NCBI GenBank assembly: GCA_003996215.1
Contig: QJPP01001540.1
Location: 326,188 to 390,187 of the forward strand
Length of the DNA stretch: 64,000 nucleotides
Origin: Jaltomata sinuosa
Lineage: Eukaryota; Streptophyta; Magnoliopsida; Solanales; Solanaceae
Reading direction: 5' to 3'
Shown: one piece after another, positions 46,685 to 57,736 of the stretch
Position numbering within the stretch: the stretch's first letter is position 1
How the letters are laid out: each line of letters begins with the position of its first letter
Made by a program: the position numbers and the translations under genes
Notes under the pieces: generated by a model
What the model saw: only the letters and a program-made list of their open reading frames with translations
Databases searched by the model: none
What the model was told of the DNA's origin: nothing

Positions 46685-47634
46685 CCCTATGTTAGGTTTA
46701 TTTTAGATATCACCCTTTCAAATAGTTTTTACACGTTTTTACAATAGTTCTAGGAGTTTGAGCGAGACTTTGAGCGCAAGCAACACGGTTTCTTGATCTT
46801 GCAAGCGTGTTCTTGATTCGTTCTTGAGTTCTTGGTTTCTTGTTCTTGGATTAATTAAAGATTGTTTTCAATACATTGTAAGGATCTTTTCTCTTTATTA
46901 TGATTATGACTTTCTTCTCTTCTTCTTCAAGCATGATTAACTAAAACTCTCACGACTAGGGTTGTGGGAGCCATGGCAAACGTAGCAATATAGATTCCGG
47001 GTAGCGTTGGGTTCAATATATGTGTTGTCACGTTGTTAATCATTCGTTATTTAACGTTTTCTAGTGGTTGCAAACATTAGAACTTGCCTAGGTTTAAATT
47101 TGCTTGAGTAAAGAGATTAAAATCGGGAAACTTGATTAACAACGAGGATTCGAGACTACCAACTCTCGTCTTATGATTAATGCCGTAACTGGATTACTCT
47201 ACTTGATGTTTAGGATTGAAAGCTAAAAAAGCACATCTTTTCGAGGTCGAGAGAATAGAAAAGGAAATTTGTTTATTTGGTCGAGAGACATTTAGACGAT
47301 ACCAGTGACGCAATCACATCGTGACACGCATATAGAAAGAACCCTGTAACGCCTAGGATCGACATTGTTACCAACGCCATGATAAACACTTCCCTAGTTC
47401 ATTCTCCTACTGATTTATTCTCATACGTTATTATTTATTTTGTTTGCTATTGTTCATTACACAAAACCCCCCTTTTTCCGGAAACTATTGACGACTAGTC
47501 ACATACTTCACTAAAGGCTTAATCTTCACCATATTCTCTGTGGGATTCGACCCCAACCTTTGTTGGGTTCTATATTTGACTACGACCGCTTACGCTTCTT
47601 TAATTAGAGGTGTAGTTTGGGCGTTATCAAAAAG

Positions 47635-47652
47635 TGGCGCCGTTGCCGGGGA
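47635..47652 (+). other. Primer-binding site, tRNA-Asp type
   Basis: TGGCGCCGTTGCCGGGGA, complementary to the 3' end of plant tRNA-Asp, five bases after the LTR end. This primer type is common in Athila-like elements. Confidence 0.9.
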
Positions 47653-47758
47653 ATACGGTTGTTAATTAAGTCTGGTGTGTTTATTTGACTCTTAGTCATA
47701 ATTTCCTGCTTTTATTTTTGTTTGTTATTTTTGTTTTGGACAGGGTACAGATTTGTGC

Positions 47759-49864
47759 ATGACAAGTACCCGACACTCGGGAGAATCAACAGTACCTTAC
47801 GACCCCGAGCTTGCTAGAACATTGAGGCGAAATATGGCCGCACAATTAGAGGCAGCGAGGATCGCTGCAGAACTGCAGGCCCAACAAAATCTGAATGCTG
47901 GTGGTCTGCAGGATGAGATCGCACGGAATGATGAGGATCTCGACTTAGATGGAGCTGGCGCTACGGGCGCCATTGTTGTTCCACCGCTACCGCCCGGAGC
48001 CAAGTTCAACATCACTAGCACGATGATCCAGCTGTTGAACTTGAGAGGAGTGTTCCGAGGTGTCGCTGGGGATGATCCAAACCAGCACCTAATGAATTTC
48101 ATGGGCATATGCAAGTCGTTTGAACTACCGGGCGTGAGTCAGACAGCGATCAGGCTCAGGTTGTTTCCGTTGTCTCTGTCTAATGAGGCAGCATTGTGGT
48201 TGACAGAGCTGACCCCCGACTCTATCGCAACGTGGGGAGAGTTGAGAGGAGCTTTCCTAGAAAGGTTCTTTCCTCCCTCTCGGATGATACAGTTGAGGGA
48301 CGAGATCAGCAACTTCAGGCAGCAACCGCACGAAGCACTGCACGAGACTTGGTTGCGATTCAAAAAGAAGATAACGCAATGCCCGATCCATCAATTGACC
48401 AAAATTTTTTTGATGCAGACGTTCTACCAGGCATTGAATTCGGCTACCAAGCCGACGTTAGACAACGCAGCAGGTGGTGCATTCATGGGTCTCACCTTTG
48501 TTGAGGCCACAACTACCTTGGACAGGCTCACCAAAACCAACAGGGCCTGGCACACACGAGATTCAGAGGTAGCAGTTAGCACCTATACCATTGGTATGTC
48601 AGCAGAGCAGCGTAGGAAAGAGGAGGAGCGCGACCAAGACATGGCGCATCTGAAAACGCAGTTGGACCTACTGACCAAGCACTTGTTCTCAGGAGGTATG
48701 GAGAAGGTACAAGCGGTGGGTTCCCAAGGTATGGAGACTGAGGAGGCAAATTACTTGGGGGGTTTCCAGGCCAATGGCCAGGGAAACCAAGGTCGGAACT
48801 ACCAAAGAGACAACCACTATGAGAAAGATGGTTATAGAGATCGCGATCACAGAAACTGGAGGAATAACAATAATAGAGGTGGGTTGTATATACCACCTGG
48901 TAATCGGGACAAAGCTGGCAACGAGGCTGAGACGTCCAAACTTGAAAACATGATGGCGAAGATGCTGCTAAAGGTGGAATCGACTGACTCTGGAGTAAAG
49001 GCAATGCAGACTGAGTTATCAACATTGAGTCAGGTAGTAGAGTCACATTCCACCGCGATCAAGCAGTTGGAGCAGCAAGTGGGGCAAATCTCGGCATCTC
49101 TGAACCAAAGGAAGACAGGTACCTTGTCGAGTGACACGACTCATCCGAGGAATGACGCTAGCTGTATGGCGATCACCACAAGAAGCGGAAAAATATTACC
49201 GGAATCACATCCGGTAATTCAGACTCAAGGTGATGTTGCGGATGATGAAGAGGCGGTAGAGGAGGAAACTCCAAAGCCCACAGAGAAAAGCAAGGAAGCT
49301 GAAAAGCCTCCAACTATGATGCCTCGGCCACCACCTCCTTTCCCACAACGTTTGAAGAAGAAAGCTGATGATGGTAAGTTCCTGAACTTCATGACCATGC
49401 TGAAGCAAATTTCAATAAACATACCATTGGTGGAAGCGCTGGAACAAATGCCTGGTTATGCCAAGTTCATGAAGGACTTGATTACAAAGAAGAGGTCGGT
49501 AAGTTTTGAACCGAAAGACAACCTCCACCACTGCAGCGCTATTTCATCTAGATCGTTAGTGGAAAAGAAGGAAGACCCAGGTGCGTTCACTGTTCCCTGC
49601 ACTGTTGGGAAGCTCAACTTCGGGAAAGCCTTGTGTGATCTGGGTGCTAGCATCAACTTGATGCCACTAGCCGTCTATAAACAACTGGGTTTGGGAGCTC
49701 CTAAACCAACGTCCATAAGAGTGATGATGGCTGACCGTTCAGTAAAGCGACCTGTGGGAATATTGTCTGATGTACTAGTAAAGATCGGTAAGCTTATTTT
49801 CCCAGCTGACTTTGTGATCTTGGATTGCGAAGTGGATTTCGAAGTTCCCATAATCTTAGGATGA
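47759..49864 (+). CDS. Gag-protease polyprotein of element E, ended early by a TGA
   Basis: I start at the ATG 47759 (MTSTRHSGES); the open frame extends two codons upstream but without an ATG. About residues 98-230 form the retrotransposon gag domain (FRGVAGDDPNQHLMNFM, EAALWLTELTPDSIATWGEL, FLERFFPPSRMIQLRDEIS). A basic Asn/Arg-rich stretch follows (about 345-375) instead of a CCHC knuckle. Next are a coiled-coil-like segment (about 400-450), an acidic proline-rich linker and an aspartic protease near the end (DLGASINLMPL; FVILDCEVDFEVPIILG). A TGA at 49862-49864 interrupts the protease; the next codons continue in frame. Related elements usually have an Arg codon there, so a CGA-to-TGA change is likely. 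Confidence 0.93.
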   Translation: MTSTRHSGESTVPYDPELARTLRRNMAAQLEAARIAAELQAQQNLNAGGLQDEIARNDEDLDLDGAGATGAIVVPPLPPGAKFNITSTMIQLLNLRGVFRGVAGDDPNQHLMNFMGICKSFELPGVSQTAIRLRLFPLSLSNEAALWLTELTPDSIATWGELRGAFLERFFPPSRMIQLRDEISNFRQQPHEALHETWLRFKKKITQCPIHQLTKIFLMQTFYQALNSATKPTLDNAAGGAFMGLTFVEATTTLDRLTKTNRAWHTRDSEVAVSTYTIGMSAEQRRKEEERDQDMAHLKTQLDLLTKHLFSGGMEKVQAVGSQGMETEEANYLGGFQANGQGNQGRNYQRDNHYEKDGYRDRDHRNWRNNNNRGGLYIPPGNRDKAGNEAETSKLENMMAKMLLKVESTDSGVKAMQTELSTLSQVVESHSTAIKQLEQQVGQISASLNQRKTGTLSSDTTHPRNDASCMAITTRSGKILPESHPVIQTQGDVADDEEAVEEETPKPTEKSKEAEKPPTMMPRPPPPFPQRLKKKADDGKFLNFMTMLKQISINIPLVEALEQMPGYAKFMKDLITKKRSVSFEPKDNLHHCSAISSRSLVEKKEDPGAFTVPCTVGKLNFGKALCDLGASINLMPLAVYKQLGLGAPKPTSIRVMMADRSVKRPVGILSDVLVKIGKLIFPADFVILDCEVDFEVPIILG

Positions 49865-50140
49865 CCATTGCTAGCCATAGCAAGAGCCTTGGTTGACATG
49901 GAGAAAAACGAACTGACCTTCAGGCTGAACAATGAAATGGTCAAGTTCGATGTGTCCAGAGTGATGAAGCAACCAAGTGACATGAGGGTGGTCGCGGTCA
50001 TCAATGCTATTGAGGAAGTCCCTGCTGATGTGTATCTTGAGGAGAAGGGTTGTGTGGAAACCCGAGCTGTTATGAGAGTAAAGTCGCGATTGCAAAAGAA
50101 CGAGCAGACAAAGGAAAGCGGTGAAAGATCAAGAAAATGA
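49865..50140 (+). pseudogene. C-terminal continuation of the gag-protease frame
   Basis: In the same frame directly after the TGA: PLLAIARALVDMEKNELTFR and FDVSRVMKQPSD, the usual sequence after the protease core, then a basic end with a stop at 50138-50140. Readthrough would restore the full protein; nothing visible shows that it occurs. Confidence 0.85.
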
Positions 50141-51729
50141 AAACACCGAAAGAGAATCTGCAAAGAAAGAGCGAAGAAATTATCGCGACTAGCGATGGAG
50201 CCCAAAGAGGAAGCTGGAACGCCACACTCCATCGAGTTCTCCTGTTTTGGAGACCCTGGCGGTCTCCAACATCATTCCAGAATCTGAGTCATATCGACTT
50301 CACAGGTATTCCCTTCTCTCACAGTTTTTAGCTTTCATATGGATGCATTGGGGACAATGCATGAGTCTAAGTTGAGGGTGTGGGGAAACCTGTGAGTCAC
50401 CACCGAGGGTTTTTGTTGCCGTGTTTCTTTTCCCTCCGGTGTGCTATCTAGTAGAACCGGCATGTTTAGGTTGTTATTTTAAATTTTTTTTTTCTAGTGT
50501 CTATAGCAAGACATCATGGCATTTTCTTGACTAAAACGAGGCCCCTTTAAAAATTTTCTGGTTTTGTACTTATGTTGAAACGATTGACTGTCTGGATCTT
50601 TGTATGTCATTGTGTGATTATGATTAGAACGAGTATGCTTAAGCCGAGCGGTTGTTTGATAGTTGGTAGCGATATAGTTTCTTGGTGCCAAGAGCGTGTG
50701 AGATTATTGTCATAAATTCTTACTCTGTGCATGCATCTAGAACTTGCCCGGTCTATTTTGTTAAGTTTGAAGTTTGGTTGCTTAGGAAAGGATCACAGGC
50801 CCTTTTTGTGTGCAGTCCACTTAACCTAAAAGACCGTCCAAATATAAATAATCCCTTTTTAATCCCTGTTTGAGCCATAATCGACCTTGTTCTTTCAATA
50901 ACCTGTCACCGTTCCTGTTTAACTTTGAATCCCTATTTTGGCCCTGGTCCTTCCTTGGACATCGTGCACCTCAACGCAGGCAATCAGCTTAAGTTGAGGG
51001 TGGCTACTACAGAGGTGAATGATAAGAAAAAGAGGATGGAGAAGATTGATTGTGAATAGAATGAAAATTTGGGTGTGTGCCTAAGAAAAGAAAAATAAAA
51101 AGAAGCGAAAAAGATCGAAAAAGTAACAAAAAGAATTCTCAAAATAAAGAGGCCGCACCTGTAGCTAGAAAGAAGGAAATAAAAAGGTGAATAAGGATGG
51201 ACAAAGTAAAGTTATGTGGTAATAAGACGTCGGTGGTTCCAAGGAGGGCTTAGTCACTAACCCCTAAATGTATCCTACCTGCACCCGAAGCCTCATTACA
51301 AGCCTAAACAAGTCCTGTAGTGATCCTGAGCGGCTTTCTGAAGAACCGATATAGAATAGTAAGGGCAAGCCTATGGTATCGCAAGTGCATTGTTTGAAAT
51401 CGTTTGTGAGTGTGAGCGCTTACCTAGTCCCAAATCTTGTGTGTGGGATTTCCTTGTGGTGAGGGCACCAAGATGTCTGTATTGTCTATTGATTGTTAGG
51501 ATAGCTGCTCGTGTGTATGTAGAATGTTCTATCATATCGGAATAACATGTTTGGATCCTTGCAAGTTAGTGTTTCATACATTTATGTGCTACGAGGGAGC
51601 TTGATTTAATTGAATAAGTTTTGAATGGCCATGAGTTGCTATAGACACGAGTTTGTTTCTTAGTTGAGTCGTAGTATTATTTTATGTCATGTTGCTTGAG
51701 GACAAGCGAACGTCTTAAGTTGAGGGTGT
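50141..51729 (+). other. Non-coding 3' region of element E in place of pol
   Basis: No RT, RNase H or integrase signature on either strand. It holds three copies of TAAGTTGAGGGTG (50368-50380, 50990-51002, 51716-51728). The last sits one base before the 3' LTR and is the likely polypurine tract. The segment between them is A- and G-rich (51010-51250). Confidence 0.82.
51716..51728 (+). other. Polypurine tract of element E
   Basis: TAAGTTGAGGGTG immediately before the 3' LTR; probable start of plus-strand synthesis. Confidence 0.75.
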
Positions 51730-53057
51730 TGATGTGCCGCTAATTTACGTCACTTTCGACTCCTTTAAACTAAGAACAATCGTACGTTTGCAAGCAACCG
51801 TTGTCGTTTTTGATGTTTTTATGTTGTATTTTCAGGAAATGGAGACAAACGTGGAAACGGAAGGAAATACGCGAAAAAGAGCGTTCTGGATAAGAGTGAC
51901 GGTCTGAGTGACGGCCCGTCACACATGTGACGGTCCGTCACAGTGACCGTCACACCAAGGCAGCTGAGGCAGCATCACTGGTTAGCAGTGATGGTCCAGG
52001 CGACGGTCCGTTACTGGCTTGACGGTCCGTCAGCTTGGCCGTCAAGTTAAGGCAGACGCGTGACGCGGAATCCGGACGTTTTTGGGATTGGTTTCCTAGA
52101 CTCCTATAAATACCCTATGTTAGGTTTATTTTAGATATCACCCTTTCAAATAGTTTTTACACGTTTTTACAATAGTTCTAGGAGTTTGAGCGAGACTTTG
52201 AGCGCAAGCAACACGGTTTCTTGTTCTTGCAAGCGTGTTCTTGATTCGTTCTTGAGTTCTTGGTTTCTTGTTCTTGGATTAATTAAAGATTGTTTTCAAT
52301 ACATTGTAAGGATCTTTTCTCTTTATTATGATTATGACTTTCTTCTCTTCTTCTTCAAGCATGATTAACTAAAACTCTCACAACTAGGGTTGTGGGAGCC
52401 ATGGCAAACGTAGCAATATAGATTCCGGGTAGCGTTGGGTTCAATATATGTGTTGTCACGTTGTTAATCATTCGTTATTTAACGTTTTCTAGTGGTTGCA
52501 AACATTAGAACTTGCCTAGGTTTAAATTTGCTTGAGTAAAGAGATTAAAATCGGGAAACTTGATTAACAACGAGGATTCGAGACTACCAACTCTCGTCTT
52601 ATGATTAATGCCGTAACTGGATTACTCTACTTGATGTTTAGGATTGAAAGCTAAAAAAGCACATCTTTTCGAGGTCGAGAGAATAGAAAAGGAAATTTGT
52701 TTATTTGGTCGAGAGACGTTTAGACGATACCAGTGACGCAATCACATCGTGACACGCATATAGAAAGAACCCTGTAACGCCTAGGATCAACATTGTTACC
52801 AACGCCATGGTAAATACTTCCCTAGTTCATTCTCCTACTGATTTATTCTCATACGTTATTATTTATTTTGTTTGCTATTGTTCATTACACAAAACCCCCC
52901 TTTTTCCGGAAACTATTGACGACTAGTCACATACTTCACTAAAGGCTTAATCTTCACCATATTCTCTGTGGGATTCGACCCCAACCTCTGTTGGGTTCTA
53001 TATTTGACTACGACCGCTTACGCTTCTTTAATTAGAGGTGTAGTTTGGGCATTATCA
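51730..53057 (+). repeat. 3' LTR of element E
   Basis: Same length as the 5' LTR. Visible differences include GATCTTG/GTTCTTG, CACGACT/CACAACT, GACATTT/GACGTTT, ATCGACA/ATCAACA and GCGTTATCA/GCATTATCA. Confidence 0.96.
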
Positions 53058-53062
53058 ACTAT
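53058..53062 (+). other. Target-site duplication ACTAT, right
   Basis: Exact copy of 46297-46301. Confidence 0.95.
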
Positions 53063-53077
53063 ATCCTTTATATTCAA

Positions 53078-56000
53078 AAAGTAGCCAAGCTTCTTTCACC
53101 GATAAAATAAAAAGCTATAAACTTTCATTATTACGAATTAGATCCCTTTTGTTTTCTTCAGAAACTCTAACCAATTTCTTGGAACGGAATGTAATGATCC
53201 AAGTAAAATTGTATAAAATTATAAATAAGTCAATTTGAATTATCTATTGTACATCAGATATAATAAACAAAAATCACAAAGATTATGAATTAGAATGTCT
53301 AATCAATTTTTTGGGCCAAAATGCAATGATTCAAATAATCTGTACAAAATTATAAATAAGTCAATTTTAAATTATTTACTGTATATGTGATACAACAATC
53401 CCCAGACCCCACGCTGTGGGAATACACTGGGTATGTTGTTGTTGTTGTATATGAGATACAACAAAAAAAATTACAAAGAAAACTATCAATTAACAATTGT
53501 CTTCAAGAATACACAATAGTTTACTATCAAACTTCAAAACAGACTAAAAGAAAATATACCTCGAATCACAAGCAAATTTATCTCTTCAATCATAGATGTT
53601 ATCAAGATATCAATTGGTAAAAAAGAAAAACTAAAATTAGCTTCAAGAATAGACTAAAATTTTAGAAAACTTACCGCAAATCACAAACAAATTTATACTT
53701 TCCATCCAAAAACAGACTAAGATTTTAGAAAACATACCTTAAATTACAAGCAAATTTATCTCTTCAATCATAGATATTATCAAGATTTCAATTGGAAAAA
53801 AATAATATTATAAACTAAAATTAGCTTCAAAACAAACTAAAATTTTAAAAAACTTACCTCAAATCACAAGCAAATTTATCCTTTCTATCCAAAAAGTAGC
53901 CAAGCTTCTTTCGCCAATAAAATAAAAGCTATAAACTTTCATTATTAGGAATTGACTCCCTTTTGTTTTCTTCAGAAACTCTAACCAATTTCTTGGGACG
54001 GAATGGAATGATCCAAATAATCTGTACAAAACTAAAAATAAGTCAATTTTAAATTATTTATTGTATATGAGATATAATAAACAAAAAATCACAAAGATTA
54101 TGAATTAGAATGCCTAACCAATTTCTTGGGCCGAAATACAATGATTCAAATAATTTATACAAAATTATAAATAAGTTAATTTCAAATTATTTACTATATA
54201 TGAGATACAACAAACAAAAATCACAAAGAAAACTTCTCAATTAGCAATTGTCTTCAAGAATACACGATAGTTTACTATCAAACTTCAAAAATAAACTAAA
54301 ATTTTAGAAAATATACCTCAAATCACACAATCATAGATATTATCAAGATTTCAATTGGTTAAAAAAAATAATCTAAACTAAACTTAGCTTCAAGAACAGA
54401 CTCAAATTTTAGAATATTTACCTCAAATCACAAGTAAATTTATCCTTTCTATCCAAAAAGTAGCCAAACTTCTTCCGCCAATAAAATAGAAGGCTATAAA
54501 CTTTCATTATTAAGAATTGACTTCCCTTTTGTTTTCTTCAGAAACCCTAACCAATTTATTAGACAGAATGCAATGATCCAAATAATTTGTACAAAATTAT
54601 AAATAAGTCAATGTTAAATTATTTATTGTATATAAGATATAATAAATAAAAATCTCAAAGATTATGAATTATGAGATACAACAAACAAAAATAACAAAGA
54701 AAACTTATCAATTAGCAATTGTCTTCAGGAATACACGATAGTTTACTATCAAACTTCAAAAACAGACTAAAATTTTAGAAAACATACCTCAAATCACAAG
54801 CAAATTTATCTCTTCAATCATAGACATTATCAAGATTTCAATTGGTTAAAAAAAATTCTAAACTAAAATTTAAACTAAAATTAGCTTCAAAAATAGACTA
54901 AAATTTAAGAAAACTTACCTCAAATCACAAGCAAATTTATCTTTTCTATCCAAAAAGTAGCCAAGCTTCTTTCCCCAATAAAATAAAAGGCTATAGATTT
55001 TCATTATTAGGAATTGACTCCCTTTTGTTTTCTTCAGAAACCCTAACCAATTTCTTGGGACGAAAGACAACAATTCAAATAATCTGTACAAAACTATAAA
55101 TAAGTCAATTTCAAATTATTTATTGTATATGAGAAATAATAAACAAAAATCACAAAAATTATGAATTAGAATGCCTAACCCAATTTCTTGGGCCAGAATG
55201 GAAGGATTCAAATAATCTGTACAAAATTATAAATAAGTCAATTTTAAATTATTTACTGTATATGAGATACAACAAACAAAAATCACAAAAACAAAATTCT
55301 CAATTAGCAATTATTCTCAAGCATACACGATAGTTTACTATCAAACTTCAAAAATAGACTAAAATTTTAGAAAACATACCTTAAATCACAAGCAAATTTA
55401 TCTCTTTAATCATAGATATTATCAAGATTTCAATTGGTAAAAAAAATAATATTCTAAACTAAAATTATCTTCAAAACAGACTATTTAGAAAACATACCTC
55501 AAATCACAAACAAAATTGTCTCTTCAATCATATTATCAAGATTTCAATTAGTAAAAAAAATTCTAAACTAAAATTAGCTTCAAGAACAGACTAAAATTTT
55601 AGAAAACTTACCTCAAATCACAAGCAAGTTTATCTCTTCAATCATAGATACTATCAAGATTTCAATTGTAAAAAAAATTAATCTAAATCTAAATTAGATT
55701 TCAATTCGTAAAAGAATTCTAAACCTTGAATTAGAATGCCTAACCCAATTTCTTGGGCTGGAACGGAAGGATTCAAATAATTTGTATAAAATTATAAATA
55801 AGTCAATTTTAAATGATTTACTGTATATGAGATACAACAAACAAAAATCACAAAGAACACTTCTCAATTAGCAATTGTTCTCAAGCATACACGATAGTTT
55901 ACTACCAAACTTCAAAAATAGACTAAAATTTTAGAAAACATACCTTAAATCACAAGCAAATTTATCTCTACAATCTGAAATGGAAGGATTCAAATAATCT

Positions 56001-56735
56001 GTACAAAGTTATAAATAAGTTAATTTCAAATTATTTACTTTACATGAGATACAACAAACAAAAAACACAAAGAAAACTTCTCAATTAGCAATTGTTCTCA
56101 AGCATACACGATAGTTTACTATCAAACTTTAAAAATAGACAAATTTTTTAGAAAACATACCTTAAATCACAAGCAAATTTATCTCTTCAATCCGAAACGG
56201 AAGGATTCAAATAATCTGTACAAAATTATAAATAAGTCAATTTCAAGTTATTTAATGTATATATGAGATACAACAAACAAAAATCACAAAGAAAACTTCT
56301 CAATTAGAAATTGTTCTCAAGCATACACGATAGTTTACTATGAAACTTCAAAAACAGACTAAAATTTTAGAAAACATACCTTAAATCACAAGCAAATTTA
56401 TCTCTTCAATCCTAGATATTATCAAGATTTCAATTGGTAAATAAACAATATTCTAAACTAAAATTAGCTTCAAAACAGACTATTTAGAAAACATACCTCA
56501 AATCACAAGCAAAATTATCTCTTCAATCATAGATATTATCAGGATTTCAATTGGTAAAAAAAAATTTAAACTAAAATTAGCTTCAAGAACATACTAAAAT
56601 TTTAGAAAACTTACCTCAAATCACAAACAAATTTATCTTTTCAATCATAGATACTATCAAGATTTCAATTGAAAAAAAAATAATCTAAACCTAAATTAGA
56701 TTTCAATTCTAAAAGAATTCTAAACCTAAACCTAG
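53078..56735. repeat. Irregular tandem-repeat field inside module 4
   Basis: About 3.6 kb made of shuffled units. AAGTAGCCAA[GA]CTTCTT recurs at about 53080, 53892, 54457 and 54954; TACACGATAGTTTACTATCA or a close variant at about 53506, 54260, 54732, 55323, 55885, 56107 and 56326; CAAATCACAAGCAAATTTAT many times, usually followed by CTCTTCAATCATAGATATTA. On the minus strand the last-named stretch is followed by GAGGTATGTTT, a donor-like sequence, so the array may be a multiplied exon-intron border. No long frame is present. Confidence 0.85.
53399..53447 (+). mobile_element. 49-bp SINE/LINE 3' tail with 17-bp target duplications
   Basis: CCCCAGACCCCACGCTGTGG ... GGGTATGTTG(TTG)n is the 3' end shared by Solanaceae SINEs and RTE LINEs; the minus-strand LINE at 19540 ends the same way. 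It is flanked by TATATG[TA]GATACAACAA at 53382-53398 and 53448-53464, 17 bases with one mismatch. It is thus a real but extremely 5'-truncated retroposition into the tandem-repeat field. Confidence 0.85.
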
Positions 56736-57329
56736 TTTTTCCGTTTATGGCAATATAGGAATTGAAGAATAGTCTAAACCTAAATAAAGAGAGACAATTA
56801 ATGGGAGTAGGTTAAAGGAATCCTAAATACTAAATGATTCTTATGTATGGTGGTTAAAGAAATCCTAATACTTAATATGATCCTTAAAGCTTACGTATAA
56901 AAAAAAAACAAATTTAATGAATTTTACAAATTTAGACTTATACTAACACTAATTTGAGAAAATAGTGAAAACTTTCCTACTTTGTATTTCTTTTTAGGTT
57001 TAGTAGTCTTTATGTTATTTTGTTAATTCTAAATATTAGAAAAATAGCAAAAAGACTATTTTGTCTAAAATGGAGTCTTTTAATGAAGGGTAAAAAGTTC
57101 AAATCACATTATAAGGTGCTTCACACTTTTAATATAATATAATATATAATATAGATATAGATATAGACTAGTTTAGAGTACGTGCGTTGCATGTGTGCAT
57201 CACGTCAAACTGTCAATCAATATAAAATATATTAAAGATGAATAAATTATTAAAAAATAGCAATTGACTTTACATAAAAAATAATTTTTTTTTATGAAAA
57301 AATGAAATTCAAGGCCTTTTTTTTTTGGT

Positions 57330-57367
<38 letters not shown>

Positions 57368-57542
57368 TTTAATAGCCTATATTAACGTTCTCCATTAATT
57401 GGAGATTTTGAAGAATAATAATATAACTTAGTGGAGAGCTTAACTGCATGCAATCATGCATACATATTACAATAACTTATCTAGTATAGTTTCACAATGT
57501 GAGATATGAAAAAGATATAGTATATACAGGTCTTACCTTTAC

Positions 57543-57699
57543 CTCAGAGACTTGGCCATTCTGCGGAATTTCTTCTTCATCGCAGATTTATTAAGCACAC
57601 TTGAAGGCTTGTTTGGCTTCTTGGTCTTCGATGTAGCAAGCAACACAAATATATCTTTGCCCTTAGCCTGTATAGTCACAGTTTTCTTGTTTGCTAAGC
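57543..57699 (-). pseudogene. Captured exon of cytosolic ribosomal protein eL28 (RPL28)
   Basis: The minus strand encodes GLANKKTVTIQAKGKDIFVL, LATSKTKKPNKPSSVLNKSA and MKKKFRRMAKSL, the middle of plant eL28. It is bounded by an acceptor (TTATTCTTTAG) at its start and a donor (GAG-GTAAAG) at its end, so a whole exon with introns was taken. Neighbouring eL28 exons are not seen. It is a fragment carried by the Helitron-like module in the module's own orientation, and cannot make eL28 alone. Confidence 0.88.
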
Positions 57700-57736
57700 C
57701 TAAAGAATAATAAAATCATAAAACATATTAACTTAA

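Larger units (their letters stand above)
46302..47629 (+). repeat. 5' LTR of element E
   Basis: 1328 bp, near-identical to 51730-53057. It contains a cluster of palindromes around 46466-46605 built on TGACGG[TC]CCGTCA and a TATA box at 46677-46684. Confidence 0.96.
46302..53057 (+). mobile_element. Element E: young LTR retrotransposon with gag and protease only
   Basis: A complete 6756-bp element: two 1328-bp LTRs starting TGATGTGCCG and ending TTATCA, ACTAT target duplications, a primer site matching tRNA-Asp, one gag-protease gene and a polypurine tract. By eye the LTRs differ at only about eight to ten bases, so the insertion is recent. No reverse transcriptase, RNase H or integrase follows protease; about 1.6 kb of non-coding DNA lies there instead. 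It is non-autonomous and must have used enzymes from a related element. Primer site and gag style fit the Athila/Tat side of Ty3/gypsy. Confidence 0.95.
45844..57167 (-). mobile_element. Helitron-like module 4, split by an LTR retrotransposon
   Basis: The 3' end CTAG is at 45844-45847, with a shortened hairpin region (GTGTTGCACGTGTGC). The 5' end GA/TC at 57166-57167 abuts the CTAG of module 5. After the 3' end, AATAGCAATTGAC and the AATTTTTTTT run match module 5. Without the inserted retrotransposon (46302-53057) it is about 4.6 kb, most of it an irregular tandem-repeat field. Confidence 0.72.

Noticed and set aside
47797..49656. Several minus-strand frames of 65-156 codons
   Set aside because: They are shadows of the gag-protease gene on the plus strand and show no motifs of their own.
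57334..57363. Short AT repeat near a module end
   Set aside because: A simple microsatellite with no further signal.
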